From: G965261055 sp965261055 [NCBI: Fibrobacteria bacterium]
GTDB lineage: Bacteria; Fibrobacterota; Fibrobacteria; UBA11236
Assembly: GCA_965261055.1 (NCBI GenBank)
Contig: OZ253440.1
Location: forward strand, 310,001 to 374,000
DNA: 64,000 nucleotides
Direction of reading: 5' to 3'
The notes under the pieces are model-generated. The model worked only from the letters and a program-made list of their open reading frames with translations. It was not told the origin of the DNA and did not search any database. The position numbers and the translations under genes were made by a program. Shown here in pieces: positions 35,156-42,940 of the stretch. Within the stretch, counting starts at the first letter, position 1. The number at the start of each line of letters is the position of its first letter.

Positions 35156-35766
35156 TAGATATGAGATTTGAAAATATACCCATAAGATTTGAAAATAAGA
35201 CCTTTGACAATTTCTATGGTAACGAAAAAAAATCTGTAATAGCTTATTGCAAAAATATGGATTGTCATCAGAATATTATTTTTTGTGGATCTGTAGGAAC
35301 TGGAAAGACACATTTGGCTATATCCAGTATGCGAGAAATGATGGATAAGAAAGTTCATTTAGATGATGTCAAGAATACATCCAGAAAAACAAGTGGGATA
35401 TTTTTATCTGTTTACGATTTTTTATTGACTTGTAATCAGAAGACAATTATAAATATGAAAGGAGAATATTTGAAACAGCTAACGAGGATTCCTAGAGAAC
35501 AAATATCAGGAGAGAGAATTGTTGGAGTTATAGGGTATGATTGTGTTGTTATTGATGATTTTGGTTCAGAGAAACAAACAGAGGCTACCGATCAGAATCT
35601 TTTCTATTTGATTGATCAACGGTATCTAAAAAATTTGTCAATGATAATTACGACGAATTTGAGTTTTAAAGAGTTTTATAAAAACCATCAAAGAATAGCG
35701 TCTAGAATATGTGAAAATGGAAAGGTTTTTGAGTTTCAAGAGAAGGATTATAGAGTTATAAAATGA
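35152..35766 (+). CDS. DnaC-like helicase loader ATPase
   Basis: The 204-residue AAA+ protein has Walker A GSVGTGKTHLA and Walker B VVIDDFGSE, with sensor-like IITTNLSF and a final SRICENGKVFEF (arginine finger). DnaC/DnaI-like proteins load the replicative helicase at the phage origin. It starts within the stop of the initiator gene (ATGA), so the pair is translationally coupled. Confidence 0.88.
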   Translation: MIDMRFENIPIRFENKTFDNFYGNEKKSVIAYCKNMDCHQNIIFCGSVGTGKTHLAISSMREMMDKKVHLDDVKNTSRKTSGIFLSVYDFLLTCNQKTIINMKGEYLKQLTRIPREQISGERIVGVIGYDCVVIDDFGSEKQTEATDQNLFYLIDQRYLKNLSMIITTNLSFKEFYKNHQRIASRICENGKVFEFQEKDYRVIK

Positions 35767-35790
35767 TATTGTGGAGCAAAGACATCAGAG

Positions 35791-36057
35791 ATGTTTTCGG
35801 ATATCTGCGAAAGATTAATTGTTACTCTAGTACTAGAGTTTATCGTTATTTGCATGTATAAAAAATTTAGAGAATTATTTTTAATCAAATTTTATGATTC
35901 GGATTCTGAATCAATGAATGATTTTTTGACAAAAAAAAGGATTAAAAAAGACTTAGGTTATCGAATATTTAAAAACAAAAGAATAAGCGTAGATAATATT
36001 GTAGAAATTGCAAAGAGAATTGAAATAAAAATAGAGGTAAAGGATAACAATAAATAA
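35791..36057 (+). CDS. Small protein with HTH-like C-terminus
   Basis: The 88-residue product has a hydrophobic N-terminal part and a C-terminal segment KKDLGYRIFKNKRISVDNIVEIAKRIEIKI that looks like the end of a Cro/CI-type helix-turn-helix. Start is uncertain: an internal ATG at 35851 would remove the hydrophobic part. Function unknown. Confidence 0.4.
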   Translation: MFSDICERLIVTLVLEFIVICMYKKFRELFLIKFYDSDSESMNDFLTKKRIKKDLGYRIFKNKRISVDNIVEIAKRIEIKIEVKDNNK

Positions 36058-36074
36058 ATAAAGGAAGGTAAAAA

Positions 36075-36254
36075 GTGAAATTAACAAAAGAACAACAAGA
36101 GCTAGTAAATACTGAAGGGTTTAGCTAGGACCAAATGGCAGAAGCAAGACAAGGATTTCAGGATGGTTTAAGTCTGGAACAAGTGGGATTTTATTACAAG
36201 CCAGAGTTTGATTGGGAGCAAATGAAAGAAGCAAGACTAAAATTAATACGATAA
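36075..36254 (+). pseudogene. Small repeat-type protein gene with in-frame TAG
   Basis: After AAGGAAGG, a GTG (36075) opens a frame LTKEQQELVNTEGFS, then TAG at 36126, then DQMAEARQGFQDGLSLEQVG and FDWEQMKEARLKLIR to 36254. The second part matches the widespread small repeat proteins with EQM..IR.GLE.GL..E.V. TGG to TAG in the FSwDQM position is the likely change. Function of the family is unknown. Confidence 0.65.
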
Positions 36255-36300
36255 CTAACTAAAAACAATAAATAAAGAAAATTAATAAAAGGAAAACATC

Positions 36301-36741
36301 ATAAATAAAATAAAACAAAAAACAGAAATTTTTTTATCAATACACTCAAAATTTGTGAATCTAATTTTTACAAAAAAAAAGAAATATGAATTTAGAAAAA
36401 TTATTCCTAAAAACAATTTAGTTAAAAAAGTAATAATTTATGCTACTGCTCCAATAAAAAAAGTTGTTGGAGAATTTGAAATTAATAAAATAATTTCTTT
36501 ACCTCCTAATAAGCTTTGGTTAAAAAAAGAAATAAGAACAACGGGAGGTATTGAAAAAAAATTATTTGATGATTATTTTAAAGACAAAAAAATAGCTCAT
36601 GCTATAGAAATTAAATATGTTATAAAATATAGTTTACCAATTTCTCTAAATAGTTTAGGGATAAATGGAAATCATCCACCGCAATCATTTATGTATATAA
36701 CAAAAGGAAAAAAACATTTTTGCACGCGTGCGAAAGATTAA
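36301..36741 (+). CDS. ASCH-domain protein, ATA start proposed
   Basis: The ASCH fold text is clear: IFLSIHSKFVNLIFTKKKKYEFRK, then KKVIIYATAPIKKVVGEFEI and LPPNKLW. Family similarity begins well upstream of the first GTG (36355). AAAAGGA (36287-36293) is followed after 7 bases by ATA at 36301; ATC at 36298 is also in frame. ASCH proteins bind RNA or modified nucleosides. The end of the gene runs into the palindrome at 36718. Confidence 0.7.
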   Translation: MNKIKQKTEIFLSIHSKFVNLIFTKKKKYEFRKIIPKNNLVKKVIIYATAPIKKVVGEFEINKIISLPPNKLWLKKEIRTTGGIEKKLFDDYFKDKKIAHAIEIKYVIKYSLPISLNSLGINGNHPPQSFMYITKGKKHFCTRAKD

Positions 36742-36745
36742 TAAT
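36718..36745 (+). promoter_or_regulatory. Palindromic element, copy 1 (before lysis gene)
   Basis: TTTTGCACGCGTGCGAAA (one mismatch from the perfect 18-bp palindrome) is followed by GATTAATAAT. The same element occurs at 39460 and 49117. TATACT (36746-36751) could be a -10 box. A start (GTG 36759) lies 24 bases after the palindrome. Confidence 0.75.
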
Positions 36746-36758
36746 TATACTACGAATT

Positions 36759-37736
36759 GTGTTTAATTATCTAGATAATATTTTAAAACCCGTAAGCTCT
36801 ATTGTTGGCAAAGTACTTGGTAACAAAGAACAAAGAGAGAAGTCTAAGCAAAATATTTTATCTAAAGAAATAGACTACAGACAATCAAAATTAAAGCCTT
36901 TTCTGTATTCTTCTATGGTAGTGCCGTTTGTTTTAATGTGGTTATCATTTGGGTTTTACCCTATACTTAAGGAGATTACAATACCCGTTTTAAATAGAAT
37001 AGCAATAGGTTATATTGATATACTAGAGAAATTTGGACTAGATAACTTAACAAACATAATTCTTATTTTCTTAGGTTTAGGTGGTGTTACACTTTCAAAT
37101 TCTTTTAAGGGTATTAAATTAGGCGATTACAAAAAAGAATTAAAAGTAAAGAACAAAATAAAAGAGCAAGATAAGAATCTAAGCTACGATATACAAAAGT
37201 TAATGCTTTGGGAAGGTAGTGTTAACGAGGGTTATGTTCCTATAGACAAGGACGAAAATAATAATAGTGGCGTTACTATAGGTATGGGTGTTGATTTGGG
37301 TCATCAAAACATAGAAGAGTTAGAAAAAGCTATGCTACATAAACATATAATAGATGATATTTCTGTTTATATAGGAGTTAAGGGAATAAAAGCTAAGCAA
37401 TTAATAAAGAAAATACCTCTTGTTATGAATGTAAACGATACTTGCACTTTAAACCAAGTTGTACTTTCAATCTATGTTAGAAAGGTTAGAAAGCTCTATA
37501 ATCACAAATTTTGGATATACCCAGCTGAAGTGCAGACTGTAATTTTATCTAGGGCATGGCATGGTGGTGTTCAACTGAATAAATCTGATCCCAAATTTTA
37601 TAAAGCAACTATAAATGAAGATTGGGAAAAGATGGAAAAAGTATTAAGAAATTATTATCCAAAAAATAAAAAGGGTATAATGCCATACTATACAAGACTC
37701 AATCAAGAGGCTGATCTAATAAAAAGGATATTATAA
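36759..37736 (+). CDS. Membrane-anchored (holin-like) endolysin fusion
   Basis: The N-terminal 130 residues have two or three membrane segments (LKPFLYSSMVVPFVLMWLSF, TNIILIFLGLGGVTL) after a basic head, like 3-TM phage holins. A linker is followed by a muramidase-like domain: LMLWEGSVNEGYVPIDKD, SGVTIGMGVDLG and a late ILSRAWHGGVQL, similar to pesticin-type/T4-like lysozymes with the catalytic Glu in WEG. Fusing the two lysis roles in one protein is unusual. GTG 36759 is proposed because the basic head begins there; no clear SD. Confidence 0.75.
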   Translation: MFNYLDNILKPVSSIVGKVLGNKEQREKSKQNILSKEIDYRQSKLKPFLYSSMVVPFVLMWLSFGFYPILKEITIPVLNRIAIGYIDILEKFGLDNLTNIILIFLGLGGVTLSNSFKGIKLGDYKKELKVKNKIKEQDKNLSYDIQKLMLWEGSVNEGYVPIDKDENNNSGVTIGMGVDLGHQNIEELEKAMLHKHIIDDISVYIGVKGIKAKQLIKKIPLVMNVNDTCTLNQVVLSIYVRKVRKLYNHKFWIYPAEVQTVILSRAWHGGVQLNKSDPKFYKATINEDWEKMEKVLRNYYPKNKKGIMPYYTRLNQEADLIKRIL

Positions 37737-37897
37737 TAGATAGTAGATTTATAATAACTGTTTGCGAAATATGTAATAAATACAGTATGGCATATAAAAT
37801 TTGTGAGATTTGTAATAAATATAACTTTATAGACGGTTTTGAATGTGAGAAGTATAAAAATGACTTGTCAAAAATTAATTGTGCGTGTAGTGATTAA
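37736..37897 (+). CDS. Small Cys-rich protein, ATA start proposed
   Basis: The 53-codon frame contains CEICNKY twice and a final CACSD, seven Cys in all with two CxxC pairs, suggesting zinc binding. AAAAAGGA (37721-37728) is 7 bases before ATA at 37736, which overlaps the previous stop as TAATA. The only ATG (37785) has no ribosome site and would drop the first CxxC. Function unknown. Confidence 0.5.
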   Translation: MDSRFIITVCEICNKYSMAYKICEICNKYNFIDGFECEKYKNDLSKINCACSD

Positions 37898-37909
37898 GGA
37901 GTTGATCTA

Positions 37910-38344
37910 ATGAGAGTCAATAAGTGGGGTTATTTAAAAAATATGAAAGGGTCGGTTGGAGTGAGAACTAAGGTAAAAAAAGATACAGTTAAAAAATCAA
38001 TAACTCCTGAGAAAATAATACAAAAACAAGCAGAAGAGTTATTAGATATAAAAAGTGAATTTTACATAAGAATACCAGATTCATTGCTTTGCTTTATTAT
38101 GAATACACCGACAGTCCCTATGTATATCAAAAAAATAGTATCTAATTTTTTTGCTGGTCTGCCTGATTTAATCATATTTAAGAGAACAGAAAATGCAACA
38201 ATATGTTTTCCTTTAGAAATAAAAACAGAAAATGGAAAACTTTCACAGGCTCAAAAGAAAGTTCAATCAAGAATAGGAACAATAGTATCTTATGGATTTA
38301 ATGATACTATGAAAAAGATACAGAATTTTATAAATGAAAATTAA
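37910..38344 (+). CDS. VRR-NUC domain nuclease
   Basis: The 144-residue protein has the VRR-NUC core: AGLPDLIIF, then CFPLEIKTENGKLSQAQKK (D...ExK catalytic set). Phage VRR-NUC proteins cut DNA structures. It has a good SD (AAGGAG) and an ATG at 37910, and its 3' end overlaps the next gene by 11 bases. Confidence 0.85.
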   Translation: MRVNKWGYLKNMKGSVGVRTKVKKDTVKKSITPEKIIQKQAEELLDIKSEFYIRIPDSLLCFIMNTPTVPMYIKKIVSNFFAGLPDLIIFKRTENATICFPLEIKTENGKLSQAQKKVQSRIGTIVSYGFNDTMKKIQNFINEN

Positions 38345-38786
38345 AAATTGTCATACTCTACTTTTATTTCTATTGATTTTAAGTTGTAAAGTAGAAACAA
38401 TATTACAAAGAACACCTCCTATATTGTCAGAAGTGAATAGTTTGGATATTTCTGCGATGATTTTTCTTCTTCTTTTTTTAGTTATTGTGTTGCTTTCAAT
38501 ACCGATGGCTTTTTATTTACTTATCAAAATTAAGCGTTTTATGAAAAGTATTGATACTGCTGTTAATAATCAAAATGATAGTCCAAATTATTCTGGACAA
38601 ACATTAAGATTTTTAACGGAAGTAAATGCAGATCATATCAAAAACCTATGTAAAGAAAATAGTCAGCAGAATAAACAAGCAAAGTTAATGTTGCATCAAA
38701 TAGCTTTAATGAGTAATCAAATAGAAGAAGTTCTAAAGCAAACAAAAAAGCCTGAAAAGAAATTAAGAGTTAAAAAAGAATTATGA
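38334..38786 (+). CDS. Membrane lipoprotein, possible spanin-like
   Basis: The 150-residue product has a lipoprotein signal (LLFLLILSC), a strong membrane segment (AMIFLLLFLVIVLLSIPMAFYL) and a charged coiled-coil-like C-terminal half. A lipobox plus one membrane helix beside lysis genes fits a spanin, but the topology is not diagnostic. It overlaps the portal remnant start by ATGA. Confidence 0.5.
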   Translation: MKIKNCHTLLLFLLILSCKVETILQRTPPILSEVNSLDISAMIFLLLFLVIVLLSIPMAFYLLIKIKRFMKSIDTAVNNQNDSPNYSGQTLRFLTEVNADHIKNLCKENSQQNKQAKLMLHQIALMSNQIEEVLKQTKKPEKKLRVKKEL

Positions 38787-39135
38787 AAAAATTAGATGCA
38801 TTTGTTGATATGATTAAGAATTTCGGAATGAGAGGTAAAGATTCTACGTCTCAAGACACTTATTATGATCTCCATTATTATCAGTGAAGAGGAAAGTTAT
38901 AAAATATATGATGGAGAAGGATTAGGATATAAAATTGTAGATACTATAGCGGGTAAGATATGTTGTCTAAATGGATTACTTTTGAAAAGCCACAAAAGAA
39001 TTTAGAGAAAGAAGTAAGAAATCTTAATTTAAAAGCTAGACTTAAAGAATTTTTGGTCATGAACTTAGTTACAGGTAGTTCTGTTATGGTATTCTTACAA
39101 GAGGGAGATCCATCTAAGAAGTTTAGAGCTAACCA
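38783..39135 (+). pseudogene. Portal protein remnant (DUF1073-like)
   Basis: The frame MKKLDAFVDMIKNFGMRGKD runs to a TGA at 38885. A second frame gives YKIYDGEGLGYKIVDTIAGK and a return to the first frame gives WITFEKPQKNLEKEV, LKARLKEFLVMNLVTGSSVM and FLQEGDP. This is the N-terminal part of a DUF1073-type portal, with two compensating frameshifts near 38868 and 38955. At about 39130 it fuses to the 3' end of an unrelated minus-strand gene; the rest of the portal and all head genes are missing. Confidence 0.75.
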
Positions 39136-39383
39136 ACATCATCTTCAAGAAAATCATTTTCAAGAAAATCATTTTCAAGAAAACCATTTTCAAGAAAACC
39201 ATCTTCATCATCACCATCATCTTCAGACGAGATACCCATGCACTTTTCCATGTTTTTAAAAAACTTTTCGGAAAGATAGCCAAATCCATTGCCTATCTTA
39301 TCCGCTACATTTTCAGAAAAAACAATATTATACAATAAAGGTAAAGTAATCACTTTAAAAGGATAAAATAACCACTTAAACAT
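39129..39383 (-). CDS. Small membrane protein with acidic repeat tail
   Basis: The 84-residue protein has a hydrophobic N-terminal region (MFKWLFYPFKVITLPLLYNI) and an acidic tail with FLEND-type pentapeptide repeats coded by 15-bp direct repeats. Its promoter (TTGTAA, 17 bp, TAGTAT) would start transcription at about 39383, the A of the ATG, so it appears leaderless. It looks like a moron gene. Function unknown. Confidence 0.55.
   Translation of the reverse strand: MFKWLFYPFKVITLPLLYNIVFSENVADKIGNGFGYLSEKFFKNMEKCMGISSEDDGDDEDGFLENGFLENDFLENDFLEDDVG
39138..39205 (-). repeat. 15-bp direct repeats (FLEND coding)
   Basis: About four copies of a 15-bp unit (GAAAATCATTTTCAA and near variants on the plus strand) encode FLENG/FLEND/FLEDD. 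Copy number is prone to slippage. Confidence 0.7.
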
Positions 39384-39389
39384 ATCCAA

Positions 39390-39418
39390 ATACTAGCTAT
39401 TGTAACAGTTTTTTACAA
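39390..39418 (-). promoter_or_regulatory. Promoter of the small membrane protein gene
   Basis: On the minus strand TTGTAA is spaced 17 bp from TAGTAT. A similar TTGTAA-17-TATTAT promoter lies before the gene at 54926-55081. Confidence 0.55.
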
Positions 39419-39459
39419 GGTTTTTCAAATTTTTTATAGAGTATAAAATAAAAAAACGT

Positions 39460-39486
39460 TTTCGCACGCGTGCGAAAGATTAATAA
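39460..39486 (+). promoter_or_regulatory. Palindromic element, copy 2 (before tail module)
   Basis: TTTCGCACGCGTGCGAAA is a perfect 18-bp palindrome followed by GATTAATAA. It lies 23 bases before the ATG at 39500, the same spacing as copy 1. Confidence 0.8.
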
Positions 39487-39499
39487 ATAGTTTGCTAGT

Positions 39500-39685
39500 A
39501 TGATTTCTAATGAGCAAGGAAGAGAACTAGAAGCTAAATACAGTTTGTACTCTTCACAGAAGATTGAAGGACAAAAGATAAAGTGGTGAGAACGAAGATA
39601 TGAAATTTATACGGCAAAAGAACGAGATAGAGGACGATTTAAGAGATTTAAGTATTTGATGATTTTGATAAATGATAAAAGTTAA
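39500..39685 (+). pseudogene. Small phage gene with in-frame TGA
   Basis: The frame MISNEQGRELEAKYSLYSSQ...KIKW reaches a TGA at 39587 and continues ERRYEIYTAKERDRGRFKRF to 39685. One nonsense change interrupts an otherwise open reading frame. It overlaps the start of the next gene, and may be a former head or head-tail joining gene. Not recognised. Confidence 0.45.
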
Positions 39686-40082
39686 TAAAAAAGTAGTGAA
39701 GCAATTAAGCACCAAGTCTTTTAAGGTTGGTATATTAGAGACTTTAGGGAGAAAACCTAAAATAGGTAGATCTTATGGCTACTCTTTTGTTTCAAATGAA
39801 AGTGTAGAAACTGTAGCTATTTATCTTAATGAAGTAAGACCTTTTTTATCGACATTTGCGGATAAAAATAAGTCAAAAATAGATAGGGTATTAACCGAAT
39901 CAGTAAGTCTAAATAAGCTCAAATTAGCAATATTAAAATTAACCCCATTAATGAAAAATTATATTATAAGGGGTTCTTGGAAACAAAACACTATTAAAAC
40001 AATCGAGTCTAAAAGAAGCTCAAAACCTCTTGTGAATACAGGTCAGTTATTAAACTCAATCAGTACTGAGGGGGGGAAATGA
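39672..40082 (+). CDS. Tail completion protein (gp10/virion-morphogenesis type)
   Basis: The 136-residue protein ends with KPLVNTGQLLNSIST, the conserved end of HK97-gp10-like and related neck/tail-completion proteins. It begins the tail module and overlaps the next gene by 4 bases. Role at the neck is known for the family. Confidence 0.65.
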   Translation: MIKVNKKVVKQLSTKSFKVGILETLGRKPKIGRSYGYSFVSNESVETVAIYLNEVRPFLSTFADKNKSKIDRVLTESVSLNKLKLAILKLTPLMKNYIIRGSWKQNTIKTIESKRSSKPLVNTGQLLNSISTEGGK

Positions 40083-40543
40083 AAGACATAATAGGACAAT
40101 GGATTAATAGTTTAACAGATAACAAATTTACATGGACTTATCAAGACGCGGATAATTTAAGTAAGAATAGTATCCAGCTTTATGGCAAATTGGGAGATAT
40201 GGAAATTGCTTATAGTGATAGTGATATATCATTAGAAAATCAATCCAATTCTTTTACGATTGATGTTGAACTATTTATCCAATCAAGAGATGAAGAAGTA
40301 GTAGTTAATAAGGCAACGTCTTTGTATGGAAATATTAAAATTCTTAAGAATAAGAATATCTTAGAAAATGGAATGATAGGACTTATGGGAATAAATAAAG
40401 AGATAAAAGATTTAACTCAACTTGAAGGGGCAGAGTCATTATTTGTTAAAATGCTAACCGTCCAGTTGTCAATATCTAACCAAATAGATATAACTACAGA
40501 TAAAACTTTAAAAATATCACAAACCACTATAACGGAGGCATAA
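40079..40543 (+). CDS. Tail terminator-like protein
   Basis: The 154-residue product is placed between the tail completion protein and the sheath, where the tail terminator normally lies. It has a mixed alpha/beta pattern and no strong motif. Identity rests on position and length. It stops one base before the sheath start. Confidence 0.5.
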   Translation: MKDIIGQWINSLTDNKFTWTYQDADNLSKNSIQLYGKLGDMEIAYSDSDISLENQSNSFTIDVELFIQSRDEEVVVNKATSLYGNIKILKNKNILENGMIGLMGINKEIKDLTQLEGAESLFVKMLTVQLSISNQIDITTDKTLKISQTTITEA

Positions 40544-41848
40544 ATGTTAATAGATGAAATAATAAAACTAAACATAGAAGATAAAACAGGAGGTTCTAAA
40601 TTTACAGGATTTTCTGCATGTGCTATGGCAGTGTATCACAAAGCTTTTACTGGTAATTTTAAAAAGTACTCAAGTTTAAAAGCCTTGCGTGAGGATTTCT
40701 CAACAAGTGACAGTATTTACAAGTCTGCTAGTGTTTTCTTTGGTCAATCTAGAATTCCCAATGAATTAACTTTAATGAAACTTCCGATGGATATAAATAC
40801 AGTGGTACTAAAAGTAGATCGTGTAGTTGTTGGGGATTATGTTATTAGTGTCAATGGTACTGATGTTACCTTCACGGCTAGTTCATCTCATACAACTACT
40901 ACTTTAGCAACAGCAATAAAAACAGCTATAGCTAGTGTTTCGGGTGTTAGTGCTACTTCAAGAGGTGATAATATTACTATTACGGCAGATACAGTCAAGA
41001 CAAAAAATCCTAACTTGTCTTTTAGTTATACTGTACCAACAACTAGTACTAGTTTAGTGTCTTATTTATCTGGTATTGGTAGTTTTCCACCTTATTTTGT
41101 TTTTAACGGTCAAGAGTTAACTTTTGACAAGCACAAAGCTATTAGTGATTGGGTTGAAGGTAAAACTAAAGTTTATATTTTGGGTGCTTTAAATTCTAGT
41201 CTCCTAGTGGATTTGACAAAAAACAAAACAACAGATACAGGAGCAGGTTCTTTGGCTTATGTGTTAGGTAGAACAAACAGTAGAAAAAGGACAGTATTAG
41301 TTACACATTCTACGATTTATCTCCCTTCGGCTCTGTGCGGTTTAATCACTACCTATGCTGTTGGAGGCTATAACCCCGATTTTAGAAAACTTTCTATCAC
41401 AGGAGATGAATTAACAGAGACTCAAAGGTCTAATGCTAAAGAAAAAAATATAGGTCATTACATTGACAGTGGTTTAGGTGATGTTACCCAAAATATCAAA
41501 GCTATTAATTATAGTAACCCTAATAGATATTTAGATATTATTCAAAACATTGATTGGCTTTCAATCACCATAAAAGAAAAACTTTTCTACCTAATTTCAA
41601 ATACTCTAGCATTACCCTACAGTGATGAGGGTATTGAGTTGGTAAAGACGGAAGTATTAAATGTATTTTCTGAAGGTGAGAGAATAGGAGTTCTTACACC
41701 TGATTTTGGGCATACAGTAACAATTCCACCAATTAAAGATATAAGTCAATTAGATCGATCTAATAGACATATCCCAAGGGTTAATATTCAAGCAAGAATA
41801 TTAGGTAAGATAAATAGTTTTACAATTAATTTAGTAGTATCAATATAG
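40544..41848 (+). CDS. Contractile tail sheath protein (DUF3383-like)
   Basis: The 434-residue protein has a DUF3383-like sheath plan: N-terminal FTGFSACAMAVY, an inserted Thr/Ser-rich beta domain (about 100-175), then KTKVYILGALNSSLL, a central domain with SALCGLITTYAVGGYNPDFRK, and the C-terminal RHIPRVNIQARILGKIN strand used for sheath interlocking. It shows the tail is contractile. Intact, with SD and ATG. Confidence 0.85.
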   Translation: MLIDEIIKLNIEDKTGGSKFTGFSACAMAVYHKAFTGNFKKYSSLKALREDFSTSDSIYKSASVFFGQSRIPNELTLMKLPMDINTVVLKVDRVVVGDYVISVNGTDVTFTASSSHTTTTLATAIKTAIASVSGVSATSRGDNITITADTVKTKNPNLSFSYTVPTTSTSLVSYLSGIGSFPPYFVFNGQELTFDKHKAISDWVEGKTKVYILGALNSSLLVDLTKNKTTDTGAGSLAYVLGRTNSRKRTVLVTHSTIYLPSALCGLITTYAVGGYNPDFRKLSITGDELTETQRSNAKEKNIGHYIDSGLGDVTQNIKAINYSNPNRYLDIIQNIDWLSITIKEKLFYLISNTLALPYSDEGIELVKTEVLNVFSEGERIGVLTPDFGHTVTIPPIKDISQLDRSNRHIPRVNIQARILGKINSFTINLVVSI

Positions 41849-41857
41849 GAGTTATAA

Positions 41858-42316
41858 ATGGCAATATTTCAAAAAAATCAAAGAAACTTAATATGTAAGG
41901 TTGGTAATGTGATTATCAAAAATGCTGTAATGATTGATGTTAAGTATATGCAAGACACAAGGTTTGAAAGTGAAACGGACGATGTGAATGATACTACAAT
42001 TAGCTTGAATAATGATACTACAGGAGAGGTTACTATTCATTTGAATGAGGGATCTGTTTTTAATGATGCTTTAAATCTATTGTTTCAAACAGATAAAAGA
42101 AAAAAGAGAGCAACATTAAGGAGTTTTTCGTGTTTTAGTTTGGATAGTAGAACTGTGGTAACAAGTGACCAGTGTTTTATTGAACAATTACCTCAAAACA
42201 TATCTTTTAAAAAAGAGCTTGTTGTTAAAGAGTGGAAATTAAAACTATTGGATATGAAAGTTAATGATGGTGGAAATAACTTTGTTTCCTTTAATGCAAG
42301 TGATTTAGGACTTTAA
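41858..42316 (+). CDS. Tail tube protein
   Basis: The 152-residue protein follows the sheath by 9 bases, the normal place of the tube gene in contractile tails. It is beta-rich with MIDVKYMQDTRFESETDD and TGEVTIHL. Assignment is by order, length and fold character, in the DUF3277-like group. Confidence 0.75.
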   Translation: MAIFQKNQRNLICKVGNVIIKNAVMIDVKYMQDTRFESETDDVNDTTISLNNDTTGEVTIHLNEGSVFNDALNLLFQTDKRKKRATLRSFSCFSLDSRTVVTSDQCFIEQLPQNISFKKELVVKEWKLKLLDMKVNDGGNNFVSFNASDLGL

Positions 42317-42326
42317 GAGGTTTAGT

Positions 42327-42722
42327 ATGAAAAATAAAACAATCAAGCATGATGGGAAAGTATATGAATTATTAATTGTTACTTTTGGATTTTTTAAAGG
42401 AATGGAACTTAAAACAAATGCGGTTAAAAAACTATTACCTGTTATTTCATCTTTTCAAAATGGTAACGATCTCTATTCAACTTTGGATAAAATAGGATTT
42501 GATGAAATAGAGAAATTTATCGTTTCTATTTTGTCTAAAACAACTATTAATGGAGATGAGTTAACGAAAGATAATATTGATAAGATATTTGTAGGAAATT
42601 ATTCTTTATTATACAAGGTAATAAGTGAAGTGATAGAGACTAACGGTTTTTTAGGGAGAGGGGGTTTCAACTCCCTAAAGCAGAAACTAGAGACAATAGT
42701 GGAAGTTCAAGAATTGAAATAA
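42327..42722 (+). CDS. Tail assembly chaperone, 0-frame product
   Basis: The 131-residue protein (KYELLIVTFGFFKGMEL start) lies between tube and tape measure, the place of gpG/gpGT-type chaperones. Near its end it has two canonical -1 slippery heptamers in the correct phase: T TTT TTA (42647-42653) and G GGT TTC (42662-42668). Slippage gives the longer product described next. Confidence 0.8.
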   Translation: MKNKTIKHDGKVYELLIVTFGFFKGMELKTNAVKKLLPVISSFQNGNDLYSTLDKIGFDEIEKFIVSILSKTTINGDELTKDNIDKIFVGNYSLLYKVISEVIETNGFLGRGGFNSLKQKLETIVEVQELK

Positions 42723-42940
42723 ATCGTAGAATATTACTTGAAGAATTAGAAGAGCAGTCAACAGATGAATTTATTGACGAATTTGATTTTTGGTTTTTAG
42801 TTTCAAAAAAAGTAATCTCTTCGAGTGATATCGATACGATTAGTTACTACAACTATTTAAGGATTAGTGAATCTTATGATTGTTCAAATTGGATTAATAA
42901 TAGACTTATGGAATTAAACGAGAATAATAAAGATGACTAG
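42653..42940 (+). CDS. -1 frameshift extension of the tail chaperone
   Basis: The -1 frame is open from the slippery sites to a TAG at 42938-42940 and reads INRRILLEELEEQSTDEFID...YYNYLRISESYDC. It has no start or ribosome site of its own. The fused product would be about 204 residues, and the layout copies the GT fusion of tailed phages. The end overlaps the tape-measure start. Confidence 0.8.
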   Translation, partial: RERGFQLPKAETRDNSGSSRIEINRRILLEELEEQSTDEFIDEFDFWFLVSKKVISSSDIDTISYYNYLRISESYDCSNWINNRLMELNENNKDD

